Assembly: GCF_023698535.1 (NCBI RefSeq)
Contig: NZ_JALJCL010000021.1
Span: 1 to 40,749, forward strand
Direction of reading: 5' to 3'
DNA length: 40,749 nucleotides
DNA from: Halorientalis regularis
Lineage (GTDB): Archaea > Halobacteriota > Halobacteria > Halobacteriales > Haloarculaceae
Under the pieces are notes generated by a model. The model was not told the DNA's origin. It did not search any database and saw nothing but the letters and a program-made list of their open reading frames with translations. Each line of letters begins with the position of its first letter. The stretch's first letter is position 1. Both the position numbers and the translations under genes were made by a program. Positions 40,679 through 40,749 of the stretch are shown piece after piece.

Positions 40679-40749
40679 ATGCAACTCGCAGACCTCCTCA
40701 GCGAGACGTTGGAAGAGGACAGTCAAGACGTTTGGGAGAACGAGCGCAC
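40679..40749 (+). CDS. Truncated CDS at the window edge
   Basis: ATG 40679 opens a frame to the end of the window with 23 visible codons, reading MQLADLLSETLEEDSQDVWE and then more charged residues. The acidic, well-biased start is haloarchaeal. Its place after ORB-like repeats would fit an Orc1/Cdc6 initiator or another origin-linked protein, but the visible part contains no diagnostic motif. Confidence 0.45.
   Translation, partial: MQLADLLSETLEEDSQDVWENER

Overview
The window is chromosomal DNA of a halophilic archaeon (class Halobacteria). The proteins are strongly acidic, codons end mostly in G or C, many genes carry a TATA-like element 23-33 bases before the start codon with no Shine-Dalgarno (leaderless style), and the families are haloarchaeal: archaeal-type PEP carboxylase, ISH3 and IS6-type insertion sequences, HalOD1-like and zinc-ribbon small proteins, Get3, an archaeal ATP-dependent ligase and a CobO adenosyltransferase. 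No species is assigned.

Left part (1-12.6 kb): ppcA, an EamA exporter, a HAD hydrolase, a small winged-helix protein, CobO, a CBS protein, a universal stress protein and a GlpA-like dehydrogenase without its usual C-terminal domain. Between them lie tiny zinc-binding proteins, several decayed or frameshifted genes, and an orphan hairpin like the right end of IS200/IS605-type TnpB elements.

Middle (12.6-16.9 kb): an insertion-sequence graveyard. It has a dead IS6-family element whose transposase is split by a 61-base double-hairpin insertion, a complete ISH3-family element with 15-base inverted repeats and a 6-base target duplication, a second double-hairpin module, and gene fragments.

Repair block (17.1-26.9 kb): a YprB/MrfB-like DEDDy exonuclease runs directly into a YprA/MrfA-like DEAH helicase. 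An ATP-dependent DNA ligase runs into a metallo-beta-lactamase-fold nuclease. A photolyase is divergent from the ligase. Five neighbouring repair genes suggest a DNA-damage island.

Right part (26.9-40.7 kb): a winged-helix protein, a polysaccharide flippase, an HflX-like protein with a lost P-loop, a MoxR ATPase/vWA operon whose vWA partner carries a HEVGH motif, tRNA-Lys(UUU), a small membrane protein with HELGH, a Get3/ArsA ATPase, an SDR oxidoreductase and a TIM-barrel isomerase-like protein. The last kilobase has no gene. It holds inverted repeats, short direct repeats and three copies of an ORB-like motif before a truncated reading frame at the edge, and it may be a replication origin.
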